Shown piece after piece: positions 34,687 to 44,872 of a stretch of 64,000 bases of DNA. Position 1 is the stretch's first letter. Each line of letters opens with the position of its first letter. A program made the translations under genes and the position numbers. The notes beneath the pieces were generated by a model that worked only from the letters and a program-made list of their open reading frames with translations, searched no databases and was not told the origin of the DNA. Origin of the DNA: Paludibacteraceae bacterium (GTDB lineage: Bacteria > Bacteroidota > Bacteroidia > Bacteroidales > Paludibacteraceae); NCBI GenBank assembly GCA_017471175.1, contig JAFUVS010000014.1, forward strand, positions 1 through 64,000. Reading direction: 5' to 3'.

Positions 34687-35772
34687 ATGAAAAAGATTTT
34701 TATGCTATTAGCGGGCGTATTGACAGCCGGAATGCTGTTTGCCCAAGAGCCTGTCATTGAGTATGATAAGACTGAGCACGATTTTGGTAAGATCAACGAA
34801 GCCGACGGAAGGGTAACGACCGTGTTCACGTTCAAGAACAGCGGTATGACCCCGTTGGTACTGAATAACGTTCGCGCCAGTTGCGGCTGCACGACTCCGA
34901 AATGGACCAAAGAACCGGTTGAACCCGGCAAAGAGGGACAAATAACGGTAACCTACAATCCGAACGGTCGTCCGGGACATTTCAATAAGACTATTACCGT
35001 AACCTCGAATGCCAAGACCTCCACAACGAAACTGCACATCACAGGCGAGGTAATCCCGAAGAGCGTTAAGCCTGTGGACAAGTTCCCCGTTAAGATGGGT
35101 GCGCTCGGTTTAGTAACCGATGTGATGGACTTCGGCGACGTGAAGAAAGGGGCTATAACCACCAATACGATAGGCTACGCGAACCAACAAGCCGAGCCCA
35201 TTACGCTTGCCTGCCGCAACACGGTGGATTACGTATTCGGTGTGCCTGCTGCCAATGCAGAGCGTCTGGATCAACAATACACCATCGAAAAGGATAAGAA
35301 GGGCGACTTGCAACTGACTTTTGATGCAAATATGTTCCCTACCTACGGACCGATGGAAGAAAAAATCTACCTCGTTATTGACGGCAAGGAAGATCCGAAA
35401 CACGTAATTACGGTTCGCGCTAACGTAGTGGAAGACTTCTCGAAGATGACCGAGGAGCAGTTGGCAAACGCGCCGATAGTAACGATGGCTAATGAACTGA
35501 ACCTCGGCACGTTCAAGCAAGGCAAGAAAGCCAAAGCCACGTTCCACATCTCGAATGCCGGTCAAGATATGCTTCTCATTCACCGCATCATAGCCGACTA
35601 CAACGGTATGACCATCAATGCCGCCAAGTCTGTTCGTTCGGGCAAGAGAGGTAACTTCACCGTCAACTTCACTCCGACCGAAGCCGGTACGTATGAACTT
35701 CCTGTAACGGTTATTACAAACGATCCGAAACAGTCGGTGAAGAAAGTAACGATGCGCTGGAGCGTAGAATAA
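34687..35772 (+). CDS. DUF1573 domain exported protein
   Basis: A 361-residue protein with signal peptide MKKIFMLLAGVLTAGMLFAQ. The first Ig-like module is DUF1573: TEHDFGKINEADGRVTTVFT, then NVRASCGCTTPKWTKEPVEP with the family CGC motif. Two further Ig-like modules follow (~145-245 and ~255-361), the last with ELNLGTFKQGKKAKATFHIS and FTVNFTPTEAGTYELPVTVI. These proteins are periplasmic or surface-exposed in Bacteroidetes with no settled function. The gene follows rel by 35 bp and precedes meaB. Confidence 0.85.
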   Translation: MKKIFMLLAGVLTAGMLFAQEPVIEYDKTEHDFGKINEADGRVTTVFTFKNSGMTPLVLNNVRASCGCTTPKWTKEPVEPGKEGQITVTYNPNGRPGHFNKTITVTSNAKTSTTKLHITGEVIPKSVKPVDKFPVKMGALGLVTDVMDFGDVKKGAITTNTIGYANQQAEPITLACRNTVDYVFGVPAANAERLDQQYTIEKDKKGDLQLTFDANMFPTYGPMEEKIYLVIDGKEDPKHVITVRANVVEDFSKMTEEQLANAPIVTMANELNLGTFKQGKKAKATFHISNAGQDMLLIHRIIADYNGMTINAAKSVRSGKRGNFTVNFTPTEAGTYELPVTVITNDPKQSVKKVTMRWSVE

Positions 35773-35817
35773 AACGAAGCACCGAAGCGTAGAATAAGCA
35801 ACGAAAACAACTGCCCT

Positions 35818-36906
35818 ATGCAACATCCTGAAAACGACAAGCAGTACAAAGGTTTGGTGGTGAATGAGGGGGTGCAGAACCTGCCTCAAGTGAATCCTTA
35901 CGCAACGTTTCGCCGTCAGAAGCGCGAGTTGCATGCGGAGGAGTACGTGGAGGGGATACTGCGTGGCGACATCACCTTATTGGGTCAGGCTGTAACCCTG
36001 ATTGAGAGCAGTCTGCCAAAGGATCAGGCGATAGCCCAAAAAGTGATAGAGCAATGCCTACCCTATTCGGGCAACTCGGTGAGGTTAGGCATAACGGGTG
36101 TTCCCGGGGCAGGTAAATCCACATTCATAGAAGCCCTCGGCACGATGCTTTGCCATCAAGGCAAGCATCTTGCCGTCCTCGCCATCGACCCTTCCTCCGA
36201 AAGGAGCAAAGGGTCAATTTTGGGCGACAAGACACGTATGAACGAACTCTCGACGGAAGCCAACGCTTTCATTCGTCCTTCCCCATCGGCAGGCAGTTTA
36301 GGCGGCGTGGCACGCAAGACGCGAGAGACCATCGTGCTGTGCGAGGCTGCAGGGTTCGATACGATAATGGTAGAGACTGTCGGCGTGGGACAGAGCGAGA
36401 CCGCCGCTCACTCGATGGTGGATTTCTTTCTGCTGCTGCAAGTGACGGGTACGGGCGATGAACTGCAAGGCATCAAGCGCGGCATAATGGAGATGGCGGA
36501 CGGAATAGCCATCAACAAATGCGACGGGAGCAATGTAGAGCGCGCACAAGCCGCCCGCGTCAGTTTCAAGAATGCGTTAGCACTCTTTCCGCCTCCGGAG
36601 TCCGGTTGGCAACCGTATGCAGAAACCTGCTCGTCCATCGACAAGACCGGCGTGCTGAAAGTATGGAAGATGGTGGAGGACTACATCCGCTTCACCAAGG
36701 AGAACGGTTACTTTGACTACCGCCGTACCCGCCAAGCCAAGTATTGGATGTACGAAACGATTCATTCCGCGCTACTGAACGGATTCTACCAAAATCCCGT
36801 GATAGAAAAGATGATACCCGAAATGGAGCAGCAAGTGTTGGATAACAAGATCAGCAGTTTTGTGGCTGCTCACAAACTATTGGAAGAATATGCCCGCCAC
36901 AAATAA
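35818..36906 (+). CDS. meaB: Methylmalonyl-CoA mutase-associated GTPase
   Basis: A 362-residue G3E-family GTPase. The P-loop is GITGVPGAGKSTFIEALG, followed by LAIDPSSERSKGSILGDKTR, ETVGVGQSETAAHSMVDFFL and the guanine-recognising NKCDGSN. A helical C-terminal dimerisation arm follows. MeaB protects and reloads methylmalonyl-CoA mutase with adenosylcobalamin, supporting succinate-propionate metabolism common in this order. The mutase genes are not in this window. Its last codons overlap dnaB. Confidence 0.94.
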   Translation: MQHPENDKQYKGLVVNEGVQNLPQVNPYATFRRQKRELHAEEYVEGILRGDITLLGQAVTLIESSLPKDQAIAQKVIEQCLPYSGNSVRLGITGVPGAGKSTFIEALGTMLCHQGKHLAVLAIDPSSERSKGSILGDKTRMNELSTEANAFIRPSPSAGSLGGVARKTRETIVLCEAAGFDTIMVETVGVGQSETAAHSMVDFFLLLQVTGTGDELQGIKRGIMEMADGIAINKCDGSNVERAQAARVSFKNALALFPPPESGWQPYAETCSSIDKTGVLKVWKMVEDYIRFTKENGYFDYRRTRQAKYWMYETIHSALLNGFYQNPVIEKMIPEMEQQVLDNKISSFVAAHKLLEEYARHK

Positions 36907-38431
36907 CAGTCCGCGTCGCAAAGAACCGTCCCCGCGCAAAGTGGGTGCTAACGATATGGGCAAACTGCCCCCGCAGGCATTGGATATGGAGGAATCCGTA
37001 TTAGGTGCTTTAATGCTTGACAAAGAGGCATTTTCGATGGTGAGCGATTTGCTTCGCGTCGATTCGTTCTACTCGGACAAGCATCAGCGGATATTCGAGG
37101 CATTGCTGTCGCTGTCGGTGAAAGACCAGCCGATTGACCTACTATCGGTTACTGACCGTCTTCGGACGTTGGGTACGTTGGAAGAGGCGGGCGGCGTGGC
37201 GTACTTGAGCGAACTGACGCGCAAGGTGGCATCCACGGCTCACCTACGTTACCACGCTCAGATTGTGGCACAGAAAGCAACGGCTCGCGAACTGATACGT
37301 ATGGCAGCCGAAGTGGAAGAAAAAGGGTACGATGAGACGCAGGACGTAGACGAGTTGTTGGAAGAGGCGGAGGGCAAGATTTTTGCCATCTCGCAACGCA
37401 ATCAGAAGCGCGATGTGGTCAAGATCGATTCTGTATTGTCTGCAGCGTTCAGCCGGATGCACAAAGCCGCTGAAAACAAGGGCAATATCAGCGGTATTCC
37501 TTCGGGCTTTACTTTATTGGATAAGATTACGAGCGGTTGGCAAAAGAGCGACTTGATTATCATAGCAGCACGTCCGGCGATGGGTAAGACGGCATTCGTA
37601 CTATCGATGGCGAAGAACATAGCGGTCAATTACCAAGTGCCGGTGGCGATGTTCTCGTTGGAGATGTCAAATGTACAACTCGCGAACCGCCTGATAATGA
37701 ACGTGTGCGAAATTTCGGGCGAAAAAATCAAGAACGGCAATCTGACACAGGCGGAGTGGGCTCAATTGGATTATAAGGTCGGTGAGTTGAGCAATGCTCC
37801 GTTGTACTTGGACGATACGCCTGCGATGTCCATCTTGGAGTTCCGCTCGAAGGCGCGTAAGTTGGTGCGTGAAAAGCACGTACAGATTATCATCATCGAC
37901 TACCTGCAACTGATGAACGCGAATGGCGTTAACTTCGGTTCGCGCGAACAAGAGGTAAGCATCATATCGCGTAACCTGAAGGCACTTGCCAAGGAGTTGG
38001 ATATACCGATAATAGCGCTGTCGCAATTGAACCGAAGTGTGGAGCAACGCGGCGGTACGGGCATAGCGGGCAAGAAGCCGCAGCTGAGCGATTTGCGCGA
38101 GTCGGGTGCCATTGAACAAGATGCTGATATCGTATGCTTTATTCACCGTCCCGAATACTACGGCATAACCAATGACGACAAGACGAGCAAGAGTTTGATA
38201 GGTTTGGGACAGATTATCGTAGCGAAGCATCGTAACGGTGCAACGGACGATATATGGCTTCGTTTCCGTTCGCAATACGCCAAATTCCAGAATGAGGATG
38301 ATGCCATTCCACAAGACGAGTTGAATGGTGTTTTCCATTCGAAGATGAATCAATTACCCGAGACCAACTACATCGAAACGACCGATGGAATGTCGGTGAG
38401 CGGCGGTTTCGGAGGCGATGCGCCTTTCTAA
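36890..38431 (+). CDS. dnaB: Replicative DNA helicase
   Basis: The start is set to the ATG at 36890 (MPATNNSPRRKEPSPRKVGA), overlapping the meaB end by 17 bp; 514 residues. The N-terminal domain opens LPPQALDMEESVLGALMLDK. The RecA-like domain has Walker A in ARPAMGKTAFVLSMAKNIA, PVAMFSLEMSNVQLANRLI, Walker B in IIIIDYLQLMN and the arginine-finger region RHNGATDDIWLRF (as KHRNGATDD). DnaB unwinds the replication fork as a hexamer. No intein is present. Confidence 0.96.
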   Translation: MPATNNSPRRKEPSPRKVGANDMGKLPPQALDMEESVLGALMLDKEAFSMVSDLLRVDSFYSDKHQRIFEALLSLSVKDQPIDLLSVTDRLRTLGTLEEAGGVAYLSELTRKVASTAHLRYHAQIVAQKATARELIRMAAEVEEKGYDETQDVDELLEEAEGKIFAISQRNQKRDVVKIDSVLSAAFSRMHKAAENKGNISGIPSGFTLLDKITSGWQKSDLIIIAARPAMGKTAFVLSMAKNIAVNYQVPVAMFSLEMSNVQLANRLIMNVCEISGEKIKNGNLTQAEWAQLDYKVGELSNAPLYLDDTPAMSILEFRSKARKLVREKHVQIIIIDYLQLMNANGVNFGSREQEVSIISRNLKALAKELDIPIIALSQLNRSVEQRGGTGIAGKKPQLSDLRESGAIEQDADIVCFIHRPEYYGITNDDKTSKSLIGLGQIIVAKHRNGATDDIWLRFRSQYAKFQNEDDAIPQDELNGVFHSKMNQLPETNYIETTDGMSVSGGFGGDAPF

Positions 38432-38435
38432 ACGA

Positions 38436-38455
38436 TTACCTCATATATGAGGTAA
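38436..38455. promoter_or_regulatory. 20-bp perfect palindrome between dnaB and asnS
   Basis: TTACCTCATATATGAGGTAA reads the same on both strands and starts 5 bp after the dnaB stop. It has no T-run, so it is more like a dimeric protein-binding site than a terminator. The rest of the 84-bp gap is unremarkable. Confidence 0.5.
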
Positions 38456-38515
38456 GACACGTATCGCCATTATGTTATGAAGACAAATACAAAAACAAGA
38501 TAATTCATTCTATTT

Positions 38516-39925
38516 ATGCAACGTACAGATATTCGTACTGCGCTTCAAAGCAAAGCCTTTGACAGTCTTATCAATGTTCGCGGCTGGGTACGTAGCCGTC
38601 GCGGCAATAAACAGGTCAGTTTCATCGCGCTGAACGATGGCTCCACGATAAAGAACATACAGATAGTGGTAGATCTGACCAAGTTCAGTGAAGAACAACT
38701 GAAACCTGTTACCACGGGTTCGTGTATATCGGCAACGGGAATGCTTGTCCCCTCGCAGGGTGCGGGTCAGGATGTGGAGATTCAGTTGACCGAATTAGAG
38801 GTCTATGGTACAGCCGATCCGAATCAGTATCCGCTTCAGAAGAAGGGATTGAGTATGGAGTACTTGCGTACGATAGCGCATCTTCGTCCGAGAACCAATA
38901 CGTTCGGTGCGGTCTTCCGTCTGCGCCACCACATGGCGATGGCTATCCACACCTATTTCCACGAACACGGTTACTACTATTTCCATACGCCATTGATTAC
39001 GGCTTCGGATGCAGAGGGAGCGGGTCAGATGTTCCAAGTAACGACGAAGAACCTGTATAAACTACAGTACGATGAGCAGGGTCATATCGACTACTCGGAC
39101 GACTTCTTCGGCAAGATGACCTCGCTGACGGTGAGCGGTCAGTTGGAAGGTGAGTTAGGTGCTTTGGCATTAGGAAAGATTTATACGTTCGGTCCGACGT
39201 TCCGCGCCGAGAACTCGAATACGCCTCGCCACTTGGCAGAGTTCTGGATGATAGAGCCGGAGGTGGCTTTCATCGACAAGAAAGAGTTGATGGACATCGA
39301 AGAGGACTTCATCAAGTACTGTGTTCGCTGGGCTTTGATGCACTGTCAAGACGACTTGCAGTTCCTCAACCAATTTGTGGACAAGGGTTTGATAGCGCGC
39401 TTGGAGAGCGTAGTGGGTACCTCGTTTGTGCGCTTGCCTTATACAGAAGGCATTCGTATCCTTCAAGAAGCAAAACAGAGCGGCAAGAAATTTGAGTTTC
39501 CGTGCGAATGGGGCGATGACTTGAGTTCGGAACACGAGCGTTACCTCGTAGAGGAGCATTTCCGCAAACCCGTGATTATGACCGACTATCCGCGCGACAT
39601 CAAGGCATTCTATATGAAGCAGAACGTAGGTGAGGATAAGGGTAAAGAGACTGTACAGGGTACGGATGTATTGTTCCCGCAGATTGGCGAGATCATCGGC
39701 GGTTCGGTGCGCGAAGAGAGTTACGACAAATTGGACAAGGAGATTGAGCGTAGGGGTATGGATATGTCGAACTACCAGTGGTACTTGGACACGCGCCGCT
39801 TCGGTTCGGCTCCTCATGCCGGTTTCGGATTAGGTTTTGAACGTCTGATGCTGTTCGTGACGGGAATGCAGAACATACGCGACGTGATTCCTTTCCCGCG
39901 CACACCTAAAAATGCTGAATTCTAA
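38516..39925 (+). CDS. asnS: Asparagine--tRNA ligase
   Basis: A 469-residue class II synthetase. The OB-fold anticodon domain is at ~15-110 ([25 protein letters not shown]). Motif 2 is in [20 protein letters not shown] and motif 3 in [21 protein letters not shown] gap-region difference from Asp[22 protein letters not shown], supports Asn specificity. It charges tRNA-Asn in the cytoplasm. The TonB receptor gene begins only 18 bp after its stop, and the gap contains no terminator. Confidence 0.96.
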   Translation: MQRTDIRTALQSKAFDSLINVRGWVRSRRGNKQVSFIALNDGSTIKNIQIVVDLTKFSEEQLKPVTTGSCISATGMLVPSQGAGQDVEIQLTELEVYGTADPNQYPLQKKGLSMEYLRTIAHLRPRTNTFGAVFRLRHHMAMAIHTYFHEHGYYYFHTPLITASDAEGAGQMFQVTTKNLYKLQYDEQGHIDYSDDFFGKMTSLTVSGQLEGELGALALGKIYTFGPTFRAENSNTPRHLAEFWMIEPEVAFIDKKELMDIEEDFIKYCVRWALMHCQDDLQFLNQFVDKGLIARLESVVGTSFVRLPYTEGIRILQEAKQSGKKFEFPCEWGDDLSSEHERYLVEEHFRKPVIMTDYPRDIKAFYMKQNVGEDKGKETVQGTDVLFPQIGEIIGGSVREESYDKLDKEIERRGMDMSNYQWYLDTRRFGSAPHAGFGLGFERLMLFVTGMQNIRDVIPFPRTPKNAEF

Positions 39926-39943
39926 TTAAATACCATAACTGAT

Positions 39944-42900
39944 ATGAAGAAGATTTTTTCTTTCCTTATTGCCATATTAGCGGTTACTTCCCTATGGGCA
40001 CAAAGCGGGCAGGTGTCTCTGACGGGACAGATTGCCTCCAAGCAAAACTACAGGGGTATCGCAGGTGCAACAGTAACGCTTGGCAATCAAGATATTTCGA
40101 CTATCACCAATGCGGACGGACGGTTTACCTTCATCGGTCTGCAGGCGGGGGACGAAGAGTTGATTATTGAGGCAGACGGTCATAAGGCTACCGTGGAACT
40201 GATTCAGTTGCAAGCCGGTCAGCCGAATGTATTGGATGTCATTTATCTTCAGCCCGACATCGTGAAGGATGCGCAGGACGAGGTGCTACTTAACTTGGCA
40301 GACCAGGAGTTGAACGATGATGAGGGTTCGACCCAAGAGCAAGCTTCAGCAACCTCTTCATCGAAGGACGTGTTCAATTCGCTTACCTCTTGGGCTTGGT
40401 CCACTGCCCGCTATCGCAATCGCGGTTACAGTCAGACCTATGAGACCTATTATATAGAAGGTCTGTCGTTCAATTCCGCAGAGCGTGGTCAGTTCAACTT
40501 CTCGGCGATGGGAGGCTTGAACGATGCATCGCGCTACAAGGAGACCAACCAAGCCATTGAAGCAAATAACTATACGTTCGGCGGCTTGGGCAATGCCACC
40601 AACTACCTGATGGGTGCCACCCGTTATGCACAAGGTTGGAAAGTCGGTCTTGCCGCTACCAACCGCAACTACAAAGGTGTGGTTCGTGCCACGTACTCAA
40701 GCGGTCTGCTGGATAATGGTTGGGCATTTGCCGGTCAGTTGGCATTTCGCGGAACGCCTTATATTAACAAGAAAGGCTTTATCGGAGAGGGTATCAACTA
40801 CTACTCGTTAGGTTATTTCTTCTCCGCCGAGAAGCAATGGGGTGTCCGTCACAAGCTGAATATCATCACGTTCGGTGCGCCCACGATGCGTGGTCAGTCA
40901 GCAGCCGTAACGCAGGAGGTGTATGACCTGACCAACCAATACAATATGAATCAATGGGGATGGAACAACTACAACCCGTATTGGGGCTACCAAGACGGTA
41001 AGGTGCGCAACTCACGTATCGTACATAGTTATGACCCGACTCTTGTGTTAGGCTACAACTTTAAGATAGATAATCAACAACTGCTGCACGTCGCATTAGG
41101 AGGACACTATTCGTTCTACTCCAATTCGGCACTGAATTTCTATAACGCTCCAGATCCTCGTCCCGATTACTACCGCAACATGCCTTCTTTCCTCTGGGAC
41201 AACCAGATAGCCGAAAACGGCAACTTCATTGACAAAGATATGAACGGCAAGGCGTTAGGGAAAGGTTTCTACGATGAACAGGGCAATTATGTAGGCGGGA
41301 GCATTGATCAGACCACCTACAATCGGATGTACAACGACTGGACATCGCGCAACAGTCAGACTACGCAGATTGACTGGGATGCCATCTACTTGGCTAACCG
41401 CGCCAACAACATCAATAACCCGAACGGTTCGGCCCGCTATATCCAAGAGCGTCGCCACAACGACATCGGCGAGGTGATAGCATCCGGCACGTATCAGAAC
41501 ACGCAATTCGACAACTTGAAGATGACGGCGGGCGTAGAACTGAAAGAGTCAATAGGTCGCCACTATAAGACGATAGACGACCTGTTGGGTGGTAAACAAT
41601 GGATTGATATTGACCCGTTTGCCGAGCGCGACATAGCCGAATTGGCAGAGAACATCGGTATGACGCAAGCGCAGATGGCAGTAGTGAAGCAGAATAATGT
41701 GGTACTGAATGCGGACGGCACGATAGCCGACGCCCGCACGGTGAAACGTGACGGTCGTTTCGGATACGATTACACGATTAAGATGGCAAGCAGCAAGTTC
41801 TGGTATCAAAACGAATGGAACTGGCGTAACTTCGATCTCTATTATGCACTACAAGTGACTTATTCACAGATACAACGCACCTCCACGATGTTGAACGGTC
41901 GCGCCGTTTATTTGAGTATGCTACAAAAAGATATGCAGAAATACTACATCGGTCAGGAAGGTTCGGACGTGATACAAAAGGGACAATTAGTAAAGACGTT
42001 GGGGCAATACCACGGTTTCCGTCACAACTTCTTTGACCCGTCGTTCAAAATCGGTTTTACGTACAAGATTAACGGTCGCAACCACATCAAGTTCAATGCA
42101 TTGGCTATGACGCAGGCTCCGCTGGCACGCAATGCTTATATCTCTCCGCGTGTACACGACCGCGCAGTAGCTTCCATTTATGCGCACGATGTAGCAGATA
42201 ACTTGAAGGACTACTACGGCGCATCGGAGAAGATTGTGGGCGGTGACTTGACATACGAGTTCAACTATCCGATTGTACGCGGTCGTATCACGGGATTCTA
42301 TTCGCGTTTCTGGGACGGTATGGAGCTGAACGGCTACTATGATGACGAGGCTCGCACGTTTGTCAATCAGGCGATGACAGGTTTGAACCGTCGTCACTGC
42401 GGTGTGGAAGCCGCAGCTGCCGTCAAACTCGGTACATACTTCACCTTATCGGCAGCCACATCGGTGGGCGACTATCGCTATACGAGCAATGCCGCCGTGG
42501 TAACCTCGGCTGAAAACGGTATGGCATTGGGTACTACCGCCAATGGTAACGTGTATGCGTTGCGCGACTCGGTAATGATGAAAGGTGTTCGCGTGAGCAA
42601 CGGTCCTCAAGTGAACGCATCGCTCAAACTCTCGTTCTTCCACCCGAAGATGTGGTTTGCTGACGTAACGCTCAGTTACTACGATTGGAACTACCTTGGT
42701 GTGGCTCCGTCACGCCGTATGAAGAGTCTATATACGGATATGACTTATGACGACCAGACGGGTCGAACCATTAACGTGAACGGTTCGTATAAGGATGCAG
42801 GCGCGCTGACGGGCGAAACAGATGCCAACGGCAAATCCGAACTCAAATACCCGTACAATATCCTTGACCAACAGGAGAGTTTGGCAGCCGAGAACGTATG

Positions 42901-43171
42901 GAATCGCTTCCTATTGGATTTGAGTGTCGGCAAATTGATTTACTTGCCGCAGCGTCAGTCGCTGTCTATCAATCTGTCGTGCACAAATATCGCGAATAAC
43001 GTTCACTTCAAGACGGGCGGCTACCAGCAGGCACGTCTGCCTCGCGCCACCAAACAGGGTGTAGAGGACAATGTGAACTCGGTTATTACGGCTAACGCTT
43101 GGAAATTCCCTGCCAAGTACTACTACGCTTGGGGAGCGAATTTTTATCTTACAGTTACCTATAAATTCTAA
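39944..43171 (+). CDS. TonB-dependent receptor with carboxypeptidase-regulatory-like N-terminal domain
   Basis: A 1075-residue outer-membrane protein. Signal peptide MKKIFSFLIAILAVTSLWAQ, then a CarboxypepD_reg-like domain at ~25-110 (LTGQIASKQNYRGIAGATVT, ADGRFTFIGLQAGDEELIIE) and an acidic linker. A plug-like region follows (FNSLTSWAWSTARYRNRGYS, YYIEGLSFNSAERGQFNFSA), then a long barrel ending YYAWGANFYLTVTYKF. It is followed by a DUF5689 lipoprotein, a recurrent Bacteroidetes pair. Unlike SusC it lacks a SusD neighbour, so the cargo need not be a glycan; the substrate is unknown. Confidence 0.88.
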   Translation: MKKIFSFLIAILAVTSLWAQSGQVSLTGQIASKQNYRGIAGATVTLGNQDISTITNADGRFTFIGLQAGDEELIIEADGHKATVELIQLQAGQPNVLDVIYLQPDIVKDAQDEVLLNLADQELNDDEGSTQEQASATSSSKDVFNSLTSWAWSTARYRNRGYSQTYETYYIEGLSFNSAERGQFNFSAMGGLNDASRYKETNQAIEANNYTFGGLGNATNYLMGATRYAQGWKVGLAATNRNYKGVVRATYSSGLLDNGWAFAGQLAFRGTPYINKKGFIGEGINYYSLGYFFSAEKQWGVRHKLNIITFGAPTMRGQSAAVTQEVYDLTNQYNMNQWGWNNYNPYWGYQDGKVRNSRIVHSYDPTLVLGYNFKIDNQQLLHVALGGHYSFYSNSALNFYNAPDPRPDYYRNMPSFLWDNQIAENGNFIDKDMNGKALGKGFYDEQGNYVGGSIDQTTYNRMYNDWTSRNSQTTQIDWDAIYLANRANNINNPNGSARYIQERRHNDIGEVIASGTYQNTQFDNLKMTAGVELKESIGRHYKTIDDLLGGKQWIDIDPFAERDIAELAENIGMTQAQMAVVKQNNVVLNADGTIADARTVKRDGRFGYDYTIKMASSKFWYQNEWNWRNFDLYYALQVTYSQIQRTSTMLNGRAVYLSMLQKDMQKYYIGQEGSDVIQKGQLVKTLGQYHGFRHNFFDPSFKIGFTYKINGRNHIKFNALAMTQAPLARNAYISPRVHDRAVASIYAHDVADNLKDYYGASEKIVGGDLTYEFNYPIVRGRITGFYSRFWDGMELNGYYDDEARTFVNQAMTGLNRRHCGVEAAAAVKLGTYFTLSAATSVGDYRYTSNAAVVTSAENGMALGTTANGNVYALRDSVMMKGVRVSNGPQVNASLKLSFFHPKMWFADVTLSYYDWNYLGVAPSRRMKSLYTDMTYDDQTGRTINVNGSYKDAGALTGETDANGKSELKYPYNILDQQESLAAENVWNRFLLDLSVGKLIYLPQRQSLSINLSCTNIANNVHFKTGGYQQARLPRATKQGVEDNVNSVITANAWKFPAKYYYAWGANFYLTVTYKF

Positions 43172-43188
43172 TTCAGGAGGAAACGACT

Positions 43189-44367
43189 ATGAAAACACAG
43201 ACCATTATTCTTTCCGCCGTTGTATTGATTGGTATGACGTTAGCATCTTGCCGTTCGGAAGAACCGCAGGCACGCTATATAGAAGAAACGGAAGTAAGGA
43301 ATCAAGTGTCGAAAGAAGGAGGCAAACTACTGACGCTGAACGAGTTGAAGCAAGTCCCCTATATGACCGAGCAGGGCAACTACTGTGATCCTGCCTTGTA
43401 TCGTCTTCGTGCTTCGGGCAAGGGACATACGTATGACGAATACCTTGACACAATTTGGTTGTTCTCCATCGACACGATTCCGACCACCCAACCGCTGTTC
43501 ATTCGCGGACGTATTACGACCGACGATTTGTCGGGTAATTTCTACAAGTCGCTGTGCATTCAGCAGATGGTAGGAAGCAAGCAGCAGGCGTTGCGAATAT
43601 CGGTGGATGCCAGTTCGGTAGGCGGTATGTACCCAATAGGTCAAGAGGTGCTGATTCGTATTGACGGCTTAGCAATAGGTCGTTACGCCAATCAGCCGCA
43701 ACTATGTGTACCTTCCTACAACAACAACGTCTATGCCAACAAAGCAGAGGAGAAAGTGGGTTGGGCACCCGGGCGTATTCCGTTTGCGGAATTCAAGAAA
43801 CGCACCGTGTTAGTGGGACTGCCTCATACGCCTCACTGCGACACGGTACGGATTACGGACTTTATCAACAACCTCAACCAAGTGGCGAACCGTTTGGAGG
43901 ACGGCAAATTAGTATGTATCAAAGACGTACACTATACGGGTCAGTACTCCAATTACGGTGTGGCAGAGGACTGTACCACGAGCAATCCTGACGATTTTAC
44001 GAACGGTTCGAACGCCAACGTGTTTGCCCCGACAACGGGCAATATGGGTTATCCGCAGTCGCGTATCATAGCCGATGCGAATGGCAATATGACCGTGGTA
44101 TCTGCGTCCGAATACGCCAAGTTCTCGCATTTCTACCTGCCCGGAGCCGACAAGAACGGTATTGCCAACTGCTCTTCGTATGTAGGTAACGTAACGGGTA
44201 TATTGGGGTACTACAGAGATAATAACATCGTTAAGATGTATAACGGCGAGGATAGCAATGCACCGGCATGGGACGACTGGAGTCTGACCATTCGCTCGTT
44301 GGATGACCTGATGCTCTATCACGTAAGTACGGGTCAGTTGTGGCCGCGTCTTGAATACGGAGAATAA
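43189..44367 (+). CDS. DUF5689 surface lipoprotein
   Basis: A 392-residue lipoprotein: MKTQTIILSAVVLIGMTLAS with the lipobox cysteine in LASC. Residues ~100-240 contain the DUF5689 pattern FIRGRITTDDLSGNFYKSLC and VLIRIDGLAIGRYANQPQLC, resembling an OB-fold. A second module ends SYVGNVTGILGYYRDNNIVK. Members sit beside TonB receptors in Bacteroidetes and are likely outer-membrane partners; here the gap is 17 bp. Function is inferred only from context. Confidence 0.83.
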   Translation: MKTQTIILSAVVLIGMTLASCRSEEPQARYIEETEVRNQVSKEGGKLLTLNELKQVPYMTEQGNYCDPALYRLRASGKGHTYDEYLDTIWLFSIDTIPTTQPLFIRGRITTDDLSGNFYKSLCIQQMVGSKQQALRISVDASSVGGMYPIGQEVLIRIDGLAIGRYANQPQLCVPSYNNNVYANKAEEKVGWAPGRIPFAEFKKRTVLVGLPHTPHCDTVRITDFINNLNQVANRLEDGKLVCIKDVHYTGQYSNYGVAEDCTTSNPDDFTNGSNANVFAPTTGNMGYPQSRIIADANGNMTVVSASEYAKFSHFYLPGADKNGIANCSSYVGNVTGILGYYRDNNIVKMYNGEDSNAPAWDDWSLTIRSLDDLMLYHVSTGQLWPRLEYGE

Positions 44368-44376
44368 AAAGAAAAG

Positions 44377-44856
44377 GTGAATATCTGCTGGTTGGACATA
44401 GTGATTGCCTTGCCTTTACTGTTAGGTTTGGTCAGGGGCATTATGCGCGGATTGGTGCGCGAAGTGACAGCGATAGCTGCTGTTGTTCTCGGCTATTTCG
44501 GTACGCGCCTATGGGGCAATGCTTTTGCGGCGTGGCTATTAGGACAGTTTCAATGGCCCGAACCCGTATGTAACTTGGTTGCCTATTCACTGCTGTTCCT
44601 CGGCATTACGATTGCCTTAAACATAGTGGGGTCGCTGCTGTCCAAATTGCTTCGCGCCATTCATTTAGGTTGGGCTAACCGCTTGTTGGGTGCCGTATTC
44701 GGTGCGGGCAAGTGGGCTATCATTCTACTGGTCATCATTTACTTGATAGGTCAGGTGGATGTTCAGTGGCACGTGATGCCGGACAGTTTGCGCGAGAGTT
44801 CACTGCTCTATAATCCCGCCTTGTCTTTTGCCAACGAAATAGTTTCCCGACAATGA
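44377..44856 (+). CDS. CvpA family membrane protein
   Basis: A 159-residue protein starting at GTG (MNICWLDIVIALPLLLGLVR), with four transmembrane helices and the CvpA landmarks GLVRGIMRGLVREVTAIAAV and NRLLGAVFGAGKWAIILLVI. CvpA proteins are needed for colicin V production in E. coli and for envelope homeostasis more broadly. It lies 9 bp after the DUF5689 gene. Exact function is unclear. Confidence 0.85.
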   Translation: MNICWLDIVIALPLLLGLVRGIMRGLVREVTAIAAVVLGYFGTRLWGNAFAAWLLGQFQWPEPVCNLVAYSLLFLGITIALNIVGSLLSKLLRAIHLGWANRLLGAVFGAGKWAIILLVIIYLIGQVDVQWHVMPDSLRESSLLYNPALSFANEIVSRQ

Positions 44857-44872
44857 AAATAATGTCCCGACA

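Noticed and set aside
39944..44367. SusC/SusD polysaccharide utilisation locus.
   Set aside because: The partner lipoprotein is of the DUF5689 kind, not SusD, and no glycoside hydrolases or sensor genes lie near.
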